A stretch of 64,000 bases of DNA from Gari tellinella (Eukaryota; Mollusca; Bivalvia; Cardiida; Psammobiidae). This document shows positions 15,001-23,694 of this stretch, piece after piece. Numbering within the stretch: position 1 is the first letter of the stretch; each line of letters opens with the position of its first letter. The DNA lies in contig OV277862.1 of assembly GCA_922989275.2 (NCBI GenBank), forward strand, positions 69,701,832 through 69,765,831, given 5' to 3'. A program made the position numbers and the translations under genes. The notes beneath the pieces are model-generated. The model searched no databases, was not told where the DNA came from, and saw nothing but the letters and a program-made list of their open reading frames with translations.

Positions 15001-18000
15001 TGCAACTTCCGTTATGTCAGACAAAGGACAAGGTCATTTAGAGGTCAAGCTGAATTTAACCGTGACCGCCAATGGGCAAAGTATTTCACAAACGCACCTT
15101 GTCATATTGCTTCTTATAAAACATCAACTTAGTACATGGAAAGTTCTACTAGATGTATATTGCTTTTTGTTTTCCAGGACAAGAGGCTGATCATCATGAT
15201 CAGTAACTGTAACCATACACATAGTCACCTGCTGCCACGACTGGTCGAGAACCTTAACAAACATGGTTATGTGGAGCTCAAGAAGGTACTTAAGGCAAGT
15301 AGCACTTTAACGTTACTTTAACATTATAGAATGCTTTTACCCTGTCCTCTGCATGAGCACCATAAGAAGCCGCTACTCTGACACTATAAATGCCCTCAAA
15401 CGAGGTTTTTTTTGCATCTACAGATGGCATCTTAACCCATTCCCCCTTTTATGCCTATAATGTATTCCTCCACTGAAGAAAATAGTTCCTTTTTATACAG
15501 TCATGAATATGTATAATAAGAAATATTTTCTATATCCTAGAAGATAATAGCTTAAAGTAGGCTTAAAGTAAAGCAGAATGCACCGCTATAGTGTCAGCTG
15601 CAGAGGCATCAAACTTAAGCTTCAATATTAATTTAGATTGTTCTGCTCTCAATAGCCTAGCTATTGCTTCTTTGTTGCAGGGAGACATCTATTTCTGAGG
15701 AATTCTTGTCAATGTTGTTGCTTGCAGTTTCAGAGAAAAATAGTATGATCAATACGCCTTGAACCTGTTTAACCCATTACCCTATAGTCTTTCTAGTATT
15801 GAAAATAGGTGACTACTTAAAGCATGTTGAAAGTAAAGCAGAATGTGCCTTAAGGCGCATTCTGCTTTACTTTCAGCCTGCTTTAAGCTATCATCGGCTA
15901 AGATATAGAAAATAGTAGAGGAATGAATAAGAGGCGCTAAAAGACGTACTTATTGGCTAATGGGTTATTTATTCTTTTAGGCAAGCCAGGAGACATACAC
16001 TAAACTAGACTATAAGCTGTTTGAATCCTATATTGAGGAGAAGTCCAACCCCATTGTCGGTGCCATGGAGACTAAGATGTACAGAGGCCAGTTTGACTGG
16101 AGGACATGCAGAAGTCTAATAGGTACACTAGTATTGGCCATCCACTGAAGAAGCATTGAGGGCTTTAACTTTTACTGCTGAATTTTCATATGAACTCTTC
16201 CTTCCATTTTCTGATAAATGATCAGTTAACATTGAATCCTGAGGCTTTGCCACAAAAGTATTTAAAAATATGACAAACAGCGCAGACCCTGATATATTGT
16301 ATGATCACATGGTGTTTTTGTTTCATTCTTAACCCTAGAGACAAGTATACTCATCATTTACAAAATTAATAGTGTACCTGTGAAGAGTACACTTGTACTG
16401 TGCATACAATGGACACCCTGCTCAGAGGGCTTTTATGAGCTCTGTTCAGGGTCTATACTGTTTCTTCTTATTACATGCAATCAACTGTGCCAGTCAACCC
16501 TAAATAGTAAAGATGGACTAGACTTCACTGGAAAATAGAATTGACCATTTAACCCATTCATCCCTGAAACCTTTAATGGACTATTCCATTTTCCAATTTA
16601 GTCTCGTCCATTTTTGAATATTTAGGGGTATTTTACCAATACTACTACTACTACTAAATCCTGAGTTTATTTTTCAACTGCTGCGGGTGTCCCTACAGGG
16701 GTAGGCAGTAGGCGGCTAGATTTTCATAATATTGTAACGTGCAAACCGAGAGACCCAGCAACAACAAACCCCGTCGGTGCAAAGCTTAAGCTCACACCAA
16801 GAGATGTTTGTTGCGCTATATAATTGACTCACTTTCCAACATACAACGGTTTGGGAAGCCTCATTTGCAAAGTTTTATTCAATTTTTCAGACAGAGTTGA
16901 CCACACGACAGGATACAAATAATACAGAAAGCTTCTATCGGAACAATCTCTGTTAATTTCATTCTGCATTAATTCCTTTTCTGCCCACTTTTCTTCTATG
17001 CATGATTAGCTGTATCTATATATGTATTTTAGGTGTGAGAAGCTATCTGAAGGAAGTGATCATGGGAATGATAGAGGTCCATGCAGAGGTAGGCAATCCG
17101 TGTACAGTCAAACCTGTATTAAGCAACCACTGAATGAAGAAGCATGGTGATCTTTATATACAGGTGACTGCTAAATGCAGGACGGAAGCATTTAGCTGCC
17201 ACCTGCATTAAGGGCTACAAATATATTTATTTTGAGTGGAAGCTAAATACAGGTTTGACTGTTCTGTAATATGTTTTATGTGAAAAGTGAAGCTTCAAAG
17301 AAAATTCCTTTGACAGTCTCTTAATCATTTCCTTCAATTTTTTGGTCACAGATGGTTAGTTGCTTAAAGCAGGCTGAAATAAAGCATGAACCTCTGAATG
17401 ATCATTCTGCTCTACTTTCAGTCTGTTTTAAACAGCAACCTATCAGAATCTACATGTAAAGGGAACATTGCTTTGAATACACATTTTGTTTAATATGAAT
17501 TTTTGTAGTGTACTAATAAAATTTCATATATCTGTAAAGTTGTCCTTTATGGAAACTCTTTCCACACTGTAATTGAATATTTACAATTATTGTTAACTTT
17601 TGAAATAGTTCGGATATACTCTAACCCCTGCATGTTAATAAAAAATATGATGACATTAAATTATTGTTTATTTACAGGTGTATTCAATATCTCCAGCTTT
17701 TGTTAAACGTGTAATGACCAAAATTGTTGATTCTGTGGTAGAAGAAATGTCTCGTCTGATTCAGTGTGTAACAGCCTTTGGCTCAAATGGAGCCCTGCAG
17801 GTGAGTGAAAGATCAGGAATTAATTAACCATGTGAACCCTAGTCCCGCATATAGGCATCCTTTTCAAACAGTGTACATGTGAAAAGTACAATTGTCTTGT
17901 GCAAACAGTGAAGATCCAGATCAGAGGGCTCCTAAAGGAGCCCTCTGATCAGGGGTGTCACTGTTTGACGCAATGCCCAACATTGACAAAAACAACCCTT

Positions 18001-19833
18001 AAAAGTCAGAAATGGACTACACTAAAATGAAAAGTGGAACAGTTTATTTGAAGTTTCAGGGAGGAAAGAGTTAACTCATTCACACCTGAAACTTCAAATA
18101 GACAATTCTACTTTCCAATAAATTGTAGTACATTTTTTAAATTTCAGGTTTGTTTGAACAGTTTTTTGCAAAATGACAGGCAGGGCAGATCCTATTCTGA
18201 GTAATTGAATTTGATGGTGCATACGTAGGATATGTATTCACATAAAAAACCTTCCTTGCGAACATTTGTGGTATATCACTGGCAGGGTAACATTCATAAC
18301 ATGAATTTCTGGTGAATATTCAAATATATTCAAATACTCTAGGCAAATATTCAAATACAAATTTTGGTATTCATTCCCGTCCCTAGATTTTATCCAAACC
18401 ATTCTTTTTCGTTCGATTTGATTTTGATGTTTTGTGTAATAACATGTATAATCACTTGCCACAGAATGGAATGCTCCTCATTGACAAGATAATGTCAACA
18501 TGGACCAACACTTTGGTTGACTAAATTAACAAACCAAAAGAAAATTCCATACTACATGTACTTCAATTTATTTCTATTGCCGTCAGCTCATTATATGTAT
18601 TATCTTTTCCCAATTTCAGGCTCGCTTGGAACTGCTATGCTTACAAGACACCATTGTGATTTACAAGTCAAGAAATACATAGTAAGTAGCCCAACCCATT
18701 TACCTACAAATGTATATTTATACTTGGTGATGTTTAAACGTTTTGTAAATATGTACAATTGTATAACATATTTTTAAAATAATGGCTGTATATTGTTAAC
18801 CTGTGTCAGACACTCGTATAATTATATATTGGTAACCAAGATGTAGGTCCTTTAGTGTCACATTTCGCCTTTGATTCTTATTAAAATACTGTATGCCTTT
18901 TATTTTCAGTACCAGTTTCAAAGAAGCGCTTGACTATTTACCAGATATATCTCAAGAAGACAAAAGGTAACTTTCAATCATTTCAGAGTTATAGCTTGTA
19001 TTCAAGGACACTCCTTAATCCATTACTCCATACCTTTTTAAACCTTTTATTTGTTCCTCTAACGAAAAAGATTGTCCCACTTTAAACAGTCATAAATATA
19101 CAGCATAAGAAATGTTTTCTATATTCTAGCAGATGGTAGCTTAAAGCAGGCTGAAAGTTAAGCATAATTTGCCTTACGTAGTTGTCTCTTGTGTTCAAAA
19201 CTAGAAACAGGCTATGAGGCAACTAGTATACAAGTATGTAGTAAAACTCTGCCACCATCTCTGAAAAGAAGACTTATTGATGGCATTCATAGTAGTAGGC
19301 AGCTTGTAGCAAACTGGAAATATAGCAGAAAGCACCATTTGCAGCTTTACTTTGAAGTTGTTTTAATTAACTCCTTACATTAAACAGAAAAAAAAGTTCT
19401 GTCCAGTTGCTGTTAGAGATAATGTGGTTGCATTTTAGAGTAGTACACCCTTAAGGAGATCAGATTAATGTCAGTCAATATCTGTACTCTATGTAGAGCG
19501 ATCAGCGATTCATACTCATGAATCCATTACTCCATAGACAAATATTTTTACGCCTTCAATTTTTTCCTCCACTGAATAAAATTTGATCTATTTTCTTCAA
19601 TGAAGGCGTATTTATGGGGTAATGGGTTAAGCTGCCACCTGTTACCAACTGATTTAGGGACTGAATATGATGTTTTATAAGTATCAGGTTTAAGGAGGTT
19701 TGATTGTGGTTGTTTTGGACATTGCAGGAAAGTGGAGGAGCTGATGAACAGGTTTAAGTCACAGATGAAGATGCACCTCATGTGCTTTGCCAATGAGTCA
19801 ATGGAACTACACAGATCTACATCTACTGCATGA
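1..19833 (+). CDS. EXOC2: EXOC2 (Sec5), exocyst subunit 2; 3' part, 19 exons
   Basis: Exons: 1-147, 1116-1197, 4377-4479, 5245-5432, 8468-8595, 9886-9933, 10966-11135, 11772-11893, 12952-13025, 13528-13611, 14042-14172, 14772-14841, 15178-15294, 15981-16122, 17033-17088, 17678-17800, 18620-18681, 18910-18966, 19728-19833. Phases agree at every junction, giving 669 codons plus TGA. Recognised by [20 protein letters not shown] and [15 protein letters not shown] segments, [25 protein letters not shown] and a C-terminal LMNRFKSQM helix, all as in animal Sec5. Vertebrate EXOC2 is about 924 residues, so roughly the first 250 (including the Ral-binding IPT/TIG domain) lie off the left edge. What remains is the helical rod. 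Sec5 is part of the octameric exocyst that tethers secretory vesicles to the plasma membrane. Odd points: a likely GC donor after 15294, a duplicated exon piece after 11135, and a duplicated last-exon end. Introns are packed with MITEs. Confidence 0.95.
148..1115. repeat. EXOC2 intron with degenerate F/D-type MITE and a nested B/C-core piece
   Basis: From about 638 to 850 a decayed element starting TACAGTAAACTTCTCTTCAG carries the GCAGAAAGCTCC core. Next to it is an inverted repeat built from CAGTGTAGATCAAG and CTTGATCTACACTG. Nothing is recognised in 148-637. Confidence 0.45.
1261..2390. mobile_element. Family H-related transposon, 1.13 kb, 6-bp target duplication
   Basis: Inverted ends CAGGCCTACCAT at 1261 and ATGGTAGGCCTG ending at 2390, flanked by CTGAAA at 1255-1260 and 2391-2396. 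The right end carries several AAATCCGGAGA repeats also seen at the ends of the short family H copies. The interior has GC-rich palindromes (TATAGGCGCG region about 1340; GCAGGGCGTCACG about 1786) and no long reading frame, so it is non-autonomous. Confidence 0.75.
2872..4012. mobile_element. Family P: pogo/Tigger-like non-autonomous element, 1.14 kb
   Basis: Ends CAGTAAAACTCGGTTATAAC and a matching GTTATAAAGAAGTTTTACTG, flanked by TA (2870-2871 and 4013-4014). TA duplication plus CAGT ends fits Tc1/mariner-pogo. It sits inside the palindromic core of a D/F-type MITE; the host halves GATGAAAG and TAGCAGAAAGCTCC join when it is removed. No transposase frame is left. Confidence 0.8.
4518..5004 (-). 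mobile_element. Family A MITE (reverse) with a nested family B copy
   Basis: Bounded by TTAA at both ends; the host core and right end read AAAGCAGGCTGAAAG, then GTGGTCCCCTGTCTTC. Its left flank carries a family J end fragment (CAGAGCTCCGGATAAGGG, about 4533-4575). It is split at 4703-4954 by a family B element. Confidence 0.8.
4707..4950 (-). mobile_element. Family B MITE inserted at TTAA inside a family A core
   Basis: Flanked by TTAA at 4703-4706 and 4951-4954. Removing the element and one TTAA restores the family A arm GCCTGCTTTAAGTGGTC seen intact in sister copies. Core palindrome: TCTGATCAGAGGGGCTTC region against GAGCCCTCTGATCAGGG. Confidence 0.9.
5476..5961. mobile_element. Adjacent family B (5476-5728) and family A (5725-5961) elements sharing one TTAA
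   Basis: The B copy ends GGGAGGAAAGGGTTAA and the A copy (reverse) starts TTAAGCCCATTATCC on the same TTAA. B has the full CCCTGATCAGAGGGC palindrome; A has the AGCAGAATG core. Confidence 0.8.
6264..6905. mobile_element. Family D MITE broken by two nested elements
   Basis: Ends CTGTAAAACTTCTATATTAC near 6264 and GAGAGGTTTTACTG near 6902. The core with ACAGAAAGCTCC lies at 6785-6840. A family C copy sits at 6302-6521 (TTAA both sides). Another inverted-repeat element with GCCAACTACGTATTAT-type ends sits at about 6552-6764. Confidence 0.7.
6302..6521 (-). mobile_element. Family C MITE (reverse) inserted at TTAA in family D
   Basis: Starts TTAACCCTTAGCCTGCCA and ends GGCGGGCTAAGGGTTAA. The core pairs TTGGATCCGGATGAGACGCC with its reverse complement. 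Opposite in orientation to the copies at 33690 and 53401. Confidence 0.85.
7019..7105. repeat. Perfect 43-bp inverted repeat with a 1-base loop
   Basis: 7019-7061 and 7063-7105 are exact reverse complements; the arm includes TTCTCAAGCATTTGATTGG. The right flank (GACTCAACTCAAAAGCTTTA) matches the right flank of a related, less perfect foldback at about 59531-59671, so it is one member of a foldback family in an EXOC2 intron. Confidence 0.85.
7171..7192. repeat. (GTT)n microsatellite
   Basis: About seven uninterrupted TTG/GTT units in an EXOC2 intron. Confidence 0.9.
7361..7577. mobile_element. Diverged B/C-type TTAA MITE
   Basis: Starts TTAACTCTTACCATGCTAG. It contains CAAACAGTTTGGATCC and its partner GGATCCAAACTGTTTG, the core shared by families B and C, and ends near AAAGAGTTGA. 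Confidence 0.6.
7637..7888 (+). mobile_element. Family A MITE
   Basis: TTAA-bounded and full length. The core is a near-perfect hairpin around GCGCCCTTAGGCGC. A decayed B/C-like element follows at about 7892-8120 (TTTGGGATCCTGATAGG). Confidence 0.85.
8606..8799. mobile_element. Short TA-flanked MITE with CAGTCGAGACTCGATAC ends
   Basis: TA at 8604-8605 and 8800-8801. The ends pair with AAGTATTGAGTTTTTACTG. The centre is a long palindrome around CACGTGGCTTAGCCACG-like sequence (8718-8756). It starts 10 bp after the donor of the EXOC2 exon that ends at 8595. Confidence 0.8.
9367..9539. mobile_element. Family D MITE, TA-flanked
   Basis: Ends CAGTTTAACCCCTCTATTTT and AATAGAGGGGTTCTACTG with TA outside both. 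The core contains TTAAAGCAAGTTGAAAGC. Confidence 0.75.
9561..9814 (+). mobile_element. Family A MITE, well preserved
   Basis: TTAA-bounded. The core hairpin around GTGCCTTAAGGCAC extends through AAAGCAGGTTGAAAG on both sides with almost no mismatch. It ends 71 bp before the EXOC2 exon at 9886. Confidence 0.9.
9968..10625. mobile_element. Two family B-type MITEs (about 9968-10205 and 10399-10625) around a C-like fragment
   Basis: Both carry ACAGTGTAC...TACACTTG and GATCAGAGGGC-type motifs followed by ATGCACTAGACTTAATTGG. Between them about 10290-10400 shows a decayed GGATCCAAACTG motif. Confidence 0.6.
10708..10862. mobile_element. Family D MITE (short, decayed)
   Basis: Ends TAGAACCCCTCTATTTGG and AATAGAGGGGTTCTACTG. 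The core AGTAAAGCAGAAAGCTCC has lost much of its second arm. Confidence 0.65.
11076..11515 (+). repeat. Partial EXOC2 exon duplicated in tandem (two clear copies, a decayed third)
   Basis: A 74-bp unit, 11076-11149, holds the last 60 bp of a coding exon plus its donor GTAGGTAGC. It recurs almost unchanged at 11315-11388 and in decayed form at about 11463-11515, where the GGATGTTTTAGG block answers GGACGTCCCAGG. The later copies have no exon start or acceptor, so they are probably not coding, but the second keeps an intact donor. A foldback element was later inserted at the junction of copies one and two. Confidence 0.8.
11157..11313. mobile_element. Foldback hAT-like MITE with 8-bp target duplication
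   Basis: Arms of about 55-65 bp are near-perfect reverse complements, starting CACAGGGGGCCAGAACG and meeting at an AT-rich centre with unequal A and T runs. It is flanked by AGCCAGAG at 11149-11156 and 11314-11321. An 8-bp duplication is the hAT hallmark. No coding capacity. Confidence 0.85.
11915..12165 (+). mobile_element. Family A MITE
   Basis: TTAA-bounded, 22 bp after the EXOC2 donor at 11893. Core AGCAGAAGGCGCCTCAAGG. Confidence 0.85.
12211..12461 (+). mobile_element. Family B MITE
   Basis: Starts TTAACCCTTTGAACCCTAG; hairpin GATCAGAGGGCTCAGAAAGG against CCCTCTGATCAGGG; ends GGGAGGAAAGATTTAA. Confidence 0.85.
12655..12925. mobile_element. 3' tail of the 161-bp-repeat element, then a decayed family F MITE
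   Basis: 12655-12703 (GGTGAGTGATATCAGGG then AAGGCCCTCTTGT) matches the 3' end of the element at 26173-28062. About 12718-12925 has family F ends (CAGTCAAACTTGTATTAAGG and CATTCAGTGGTCATGTACAG) and ends just before the exon at 12952. Confidence 0.65.
13067..13316 (+). mobile_element. Family A MITE
   Basis: TTAA-bounded, diverged (ATCTGCATTTCTTTCAGCC in the second arm). It lies 41 bp after an EXOC2 donor. Confidence 0.8.
13625..13870 (+). mobile_element. Family A MITE lacking one core arm, with a B-type tail
   Basis: Starts AACCCATTACCCCATAGC 14 bp after the donor at 13611. The core jumps from AGCAGAATGTGCC straight to TGTTTTAAGCTACC, so one arm is deleted; B-like sequence (ACTCTTCAAAGGTACAATG) follows. 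Confidence 0.6.
14285..14500 (+). mobile_element. Decayed family B MITE
   Basis: Contains ACAGTGTGCCTGTTAATG, CAGATCAGAGGGCTTC and GAGCCCTCTGAT. Its right end runs into a D-type core remnant (AGCAGACAGCTTC). Confidence 0.55.
15286..15296 (+). other. EXOC2: Alternative donors at the end of an EXOC2 exon: GT at 15286, GC at 15295
   Basis: The exon starting at 15178 can end at 15285 before GTACTT, or at 15294 before GCAAGT. The second gives AAG|GCAAGT, the classic strong GC donor, and adds the residues VLK. With VLK the spacing matches the vertebrate Sec5 protein with no gap; without it three residues are missing. Both choices keep the frame with the acceptor before 15981. A GC-AG intron is therefore the better model. 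Confidence 0.65.
15434..15967. mobile_element. Partial family A (reverse, 15434-15580) and full family A (forward, 15769-15967)
   Basis: The first starts TTAACCCATTCCCCCTTTTA and stops in its core. The second has the full hairpin GTGCCTTAAGGCGC and a shortened right flank, ending 14 bp before the exon at 15981. Confidence 0.75.
16329..16650. mobile_element. Family B MITE followed by an inverted partial B sharing TTAA, then (TAC)n
   Basis: The first copy starts TTAACCCTAGAGACAAG and ends at TTAA 16553-16556. The second starts TTAACCCATTCATCCCTG and breaks off at a short ACT/TAC microsatellite near 16640. Nothing is recognised in 16660-17000. Confidence 0.65.
17103..17470. mobile_element. Family F MITE (17103-17262) and a core-only A-like fragment (about 17350-17450)
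   Basis: F has ends CAGTCAAACCTGTATTAAGC and AAATACAGGTTTGACTG. The second shows TTAAAGCAGGCTGAAAT and CTCTACTTTCAGTCTG without recognisable ends. Confidence 0.65.
17824..18200. mobile_element. Family B MITE (17824-18074) abutting an inverted partial B
   Basis: They share TTAA at 18071-18074. The hairpin is GATCAGAGGGCTCC...GGAGCCCTCTGATC. It starts 24 bp after the donor at 17800. Confidence 0.8.
19014..19630. mobile_element. Two family A fragments (about 19014-19225 and 19519-19630) around an F-like stretch
   Basis: The first (reverse) carries AGCAGATGGTAGCTTAAAGC and lacks much of its second arm. The second has both ends (ATTACTCCATAG and ATGGGGTAATGGGTTAA) but no core, a deletion derivative. 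19240-19380 resembles family F with AGCAGAAAGCACC. Confidence 0.6.
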
Positions 19834-19903
19834 TACCCGATACATACCAATGAGTCAATGGAACTACATAGATCTACATCTACTGCATGATACCCGCTAC
19901 ATG
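19790..19903 (+). repeat. 57-bp tandem duplication of the EXOC2 C-terminal codons
   Basis: Two copies of a 57-bp unit. The first encodes [13 protein letters not shown] and the stop at 19831-19833. The second lies in the 3' UTR, is a multiple of three long, keeps the same frame and ends in its own TGA. The copies differ by very few bases, one of them synonymous (CAC to CAT). Confidence 0.85.
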
Positions 19904-19908
19904 CAAGA

Positions 19909-20114
19909 ACAGTAAAACCTGTGATTACAACCACTAAAAATATGGCTAATTGATTGTATAAAAGACAGGTGACAGCTGAAAGCAAGGTGACAGTAAAACA
20001 GAAAGCTCCTAAAGGAGCTTTCTGTTTTACTGTCACCTTGCTTTAAGCAGTTACCTGTGGTAAACTCCTAATTATTAATACAATTTAGTGGTCGTTATAG
20101 AGAGGTTTTACTGT
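19909..20114. mobile_element. Family D MITE, best-preserved copy
   Basis: Ends CAGTAAAACCTGTGATTAC and GTTATAGAGAGGTTTTACTG. The core hairpin has arms of about 45 bp meeting at GCTCCTAAAGGAGC. It lies in the EXOC2 3' UTR or just beyond. Confidence 0.85.
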
Positions 20115-20287
20115 AGTTATAGCCAAGACCATTAGCAGAGAAATATTGTGGAACATTCATACTAGGCTTACCGGTATATGTCATTCAGAACATTCCATTG
20201 ATTGGAGGATTCTATATACATGTATAAACATAACTGCCCTGTTTTGTTTGCAATGACCTTTCACAACCTTTGTGAGCTTGTTCAATT

Positions 20288-20510
20288 TTACTTACCCCAT
20301 AAATATGCTTTTTTATGCAATTCACTTATTCCTCCACTTAAGAAAAAAGTTTCACATAAGAAATATTTTCTATATCCTAACAAATGGTATTTAAAGTAGA
20401 ATGAAAGTAAAGCAGAATGTGCCTGAAGGCACATTCTGCTTTACTTTTAACCTGCTTTAAGTGGTCACCTATGTTCGATAATAGAAAAAGGCTATGGGGT
20501 AATGGGTTAA
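20288..20510 (-). mobile_element. Family A MITE (reverse)
   Basis: Right end GGCTATGGGGTAATGGGTTAA. Core around GTGCCTGAAGGCAC. Confidence 0.85.
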
Positions 20511-20691
20511 TGTGCTTGCCAGGCTCAGCTGTTTAATTTCAAACTTTGTTATTTGCTTCTGGTTCTATAATCTACACCTTAGTCTCACTTTTGTTTTTGT
20601 TTCCGTGAGACAATCAATTTCAAAGAATAAAAGACTGATACATTTGTACCAGCAAATTATCTCGATATCATTCATCATAGATAACAAGGCA

Positions 20692-20925
20692 TTAATCCTT
20701 CCCTCCCTGAAACTTCAAATGGACAATTCCAGTTTCCAATTAAGTCCAGTCCATGTTGACCTATTTAGGGTTGTTTTTGTCAATATATTGCAATATTACA
20801 AACAGTGAAGACCCTAAAGGAGCCCTCTGATCTGGGTCTTCACTGTTAGCCTTGATAAAGTGTACTCTATAAAGCTACACTGTTTGCAAAGGCCACATAT
20901 GCATAACTAGGGTTGAAAGGGTTAA
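20692..20925 (-). mobile_element. Family B MITE (reverse)
   Basis: Starts TTAATCCTTCCCTCCCTG and ends GGGTTGAAAGGGTTAA. One core arm is shortened. Confidence 0.8.
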
Positions 20926-21197
20926 GGTCAAGTGATCATTATTACCAACATCTCAACTCCTTATTGTGAACAAAATCACAGGTACAATTGTATTATTTCA
21001 ATTCTAACACCATTTTTTACTGAAAACTGAAAATTTGATGTAGACTTGATGGTTGTCTGTTTCTCTGGAATTGAGGCAAGCATAATTATTTTGTGTGCTG
21101 AGTCAATCTTACAGTATGCCAACTCTATGTGCAATATTATTTTTTGATGTATTGTTAATAATTTGATGTATTGTTAATGCATTTATTGATGTACTAC

Positions 21198-21203
21198 AAT
21201 AAA
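21198..21203 (+). other. Candidate EXOC2 polyadenylation signal
   Basis: AATAAA followed by a T/GT-rich stretch, 1.37 kb after the stop. If used, the 3' UTR contains copies of families D, A and B (19909-20925). Earlier AATAAA hexamers exist (about 20627), so this is only a candidate. The stretch 20926-21197 shows nothing else I recognise. Confidence 0.3.
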
Positions 21204-21254
21204 CTAATTATATAAATCTATTTGTGTTTTGCTGATAATACCTTTTAAACAATA

Positions 21255-21560
21255 TGTGGCGGATTCATGGTCTAGTGCTTGACTAGTAGTAACACATGGG
21301 TTGCCGGTTTGGGCCCACGCTGCACCAAATAACTTTACTAATGGTCCTTAGAATGAGACATTAAAGCAAGTCTTCATATATCGGTGCTTTACACAGGGTA
21401 TGCAAAAGAATCAGTGATTTCTCAAGCAATTGGATAATATCTGTAGCCATACTTGCCTCTACCCCCAAAATTAAAATAACCACTGACTGTTAGGGACATC
21501 CAAACCATAATAGGTCAATGCTGACGTGGAGGGACATAAAATCTGCATACAAACACACTG
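21255..21560 (+). mobile_element. tRNA-derived SINE (degenerate)
   Basis: Pol III-like A box TGGTCTAGTGC at 21268-21278 and B box GGTTTGGGCCC at 21306-21316, at tRNA spacing, followed by a non-tRNA body. The B box has lost its consensus TCGA, so it is probably inactive. Confidence 0.6.
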
Positions 21561-21599
21561 TTACAAGACCTTGATATGTGAGCCTAGTTTCTTTTTTAT

Positions 21600-22510
21600 G
21601 CCCCCGGAGTATGTGATTTGGGAGCATATATAGTTTTTGCCCTGTCAGTGTCCCAAAACCTTAATCTTGCACTACTGGACATACGACTTTCATAGTTGGT
21701 CTGTGCCTTGCATGTGTCCAAGACCTTTCCAACCTTGCCAACATGTTTGCCCTTGTGACCCTGACCTTTGACCTACTTTTGTAGAAATCTTTAAATGCCT
21801 AGGGCTTCCATATTTGGTATGTGTATTCCTTGTGTTAAGACCTTTCCAAGCATACCAATGATTTTTACCATGTGACCTAGACTTTTGATGTACATGTATT
21901 TAATCAAACTTTAACCAAAAACCTTAACCTTGGCTATAAATCTTGCACTATTGCACATGGGCCTTTTATACTTGGCATATGCCTTCCTTTTGTCAAGACC
22001 TTGCCTACACATGGCACGTTTTTCCGACCTTACTGTGGGGCTCTAAATGACCTTTGTCTCCCATGACCCACTTAAACTAAGCTCAAAAGCTTCTTGTGGT
22101 GAGTACTCATGTCAAATATGAAGTCTCGAGCACATGTTGTTTCATAGCTATGGCCAATGTTAAATTATCCCTATTTAACCTCTGAATGACATTGGCATTC
22201 GTCAGACATAACCCAAGTTGTACTGAGCTCAAGAGCTTCTTGAGTCAAGTAAATGTGCCAAATATAAAGTCTGTATCACATGCAGTTCCAACGTTATGGC
22301 CAATGTTCAATTCATCCTATTTTACCTCTAAATAACTTTGACCTTTGTCAGGCATGACCAAAGCTGAACTGAGCTCAGGAGCTTTTTCAGGCGAGTACAC
22401 ATACAAAGTCTGTATAACATGTTATGATGAAGTTCAAAAGTTCAGGGCCATTGTTTAGATTTCAGACAGCACCAACAACGCAGACGCCAGAATGATGACA
22501 ATAACTTGTA
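21600..22510. repeat. Intergenic repeat with internally repeated units
   Basis: Starts TATGCCCCCGGAGTATG. It then repeats blocks such as TGAGCTCAAGAGCTTCTTG, ACATG.AGTTCCA and TATGGCCAATGTT about every 130-170 bp. Similar starts occur near 43228 and 47031. Element class not assigned. Confidence 0.5.
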
Positions 22511-23083
22511 TTTTCTTTGAAAACAGATGAACTAAAAAACGTTGATTTTTTTTAACTTAACCTTGGCTATGAGTCTTACTCTATTAAACATAGGCCTTTT
22601 ATACTTGGCATGTGCCTAAACTTAACTCGTTCCTCAGAAGTGTCTTATAATTTCTCCCAACTCTCTTCCACACAAGAGCCTCATAATTCCTCCACCATGT
22701 GTATAAATGTTCTCAAATTAAGGTGGTATTAAATACAGACCTGTGACAGTCTAAAGCAAATTGAAAGTAGGCAGAGACAGCTCCTACAGAAAACTTCAGC
22801 TTTACTTTCATGGTAAGTTATACACTGAACCCTGGTCTTTTTAGTTTCGGTTAAATATATGAACAAATGGAAGAAATAATTACAAACACGTTATAAGAAT
22901 TTCATTTTATTTTTTCTGTGATCAGTTTAGACACACTTTAATAATTTGGCAAGCACTTTCTTCTAATTCAAGATGAAAAGAAAATCATAAGCAGCATTAT
23001 AAGAAAACCGCCTTCAGACATGCATTATAGACCCAGATTTGCTGCCTTGTTAACCCTTCTTTCCACATAGGTGCCATAGGATG

Positions 23084-23276
23084 CAGAGCTCCAGAAAAGG
23101 GGAGTATTTCAATAAATTAAAATGTTCATTTCTGCATTAAACCCTATGGTGTCACTACTCATTAGAATCGTCCCTATGAGACAGTCCTAATGAGTAGTTA
23201 CAACATAGGGTTTGGTGTTGAAACGAGTGAGAAATGTTGGATTTCTTCAGTTTACTCCGACTTATCTGGAGCCCTG
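23084..23276. mobile_element. Family J hAT-like MITE with perfect 8-bp target duplication
   Basis: Ends CAGAGCTCCAGAAAAGGG and TTATCTGGAGCCCTG, flanked by ATAGGATG at 23076-23083 and 23277-23284. Internal palindrome built on ACTACTCATTAG and CTAATGAGTAGT. Confidence 0.9.
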
Positions 23277-23694
23277 ATAGGATGCCTTTACCCTTTCTTC
23301 TTTACTTTCATCTTGCTTTAAGTAACAACTAAACAAGTACAATGTATTGGTGATTGGCAAAGGTGGCTTTGGAGGAAATGGTTAAACAAGAGGACACCTG
23401 AGAGAGTATCTAATGTTTGCTGCTGCACTTACAAAAACACTTGGGTTTCTGACCAACTGACATGCAGTGTAGGCGTGTAGGTCTACTTAGATGCCTGCAA
23501 CATACAGCAAGTGAATTGGGTATTGCAATGTCAAGATGCTCTTGTTTACAATTACATATCACAGGCAATATTTTACTTTGTTTTTAAGTACATGTAACAA
23601 AATCTAAAATGGTACTTTTCAAGCTAATCTAAACACTACCAAATGAAACGCACCCTAAATGATTGTTCACCTGGTGCAAATAAAAAGAAGTTAC

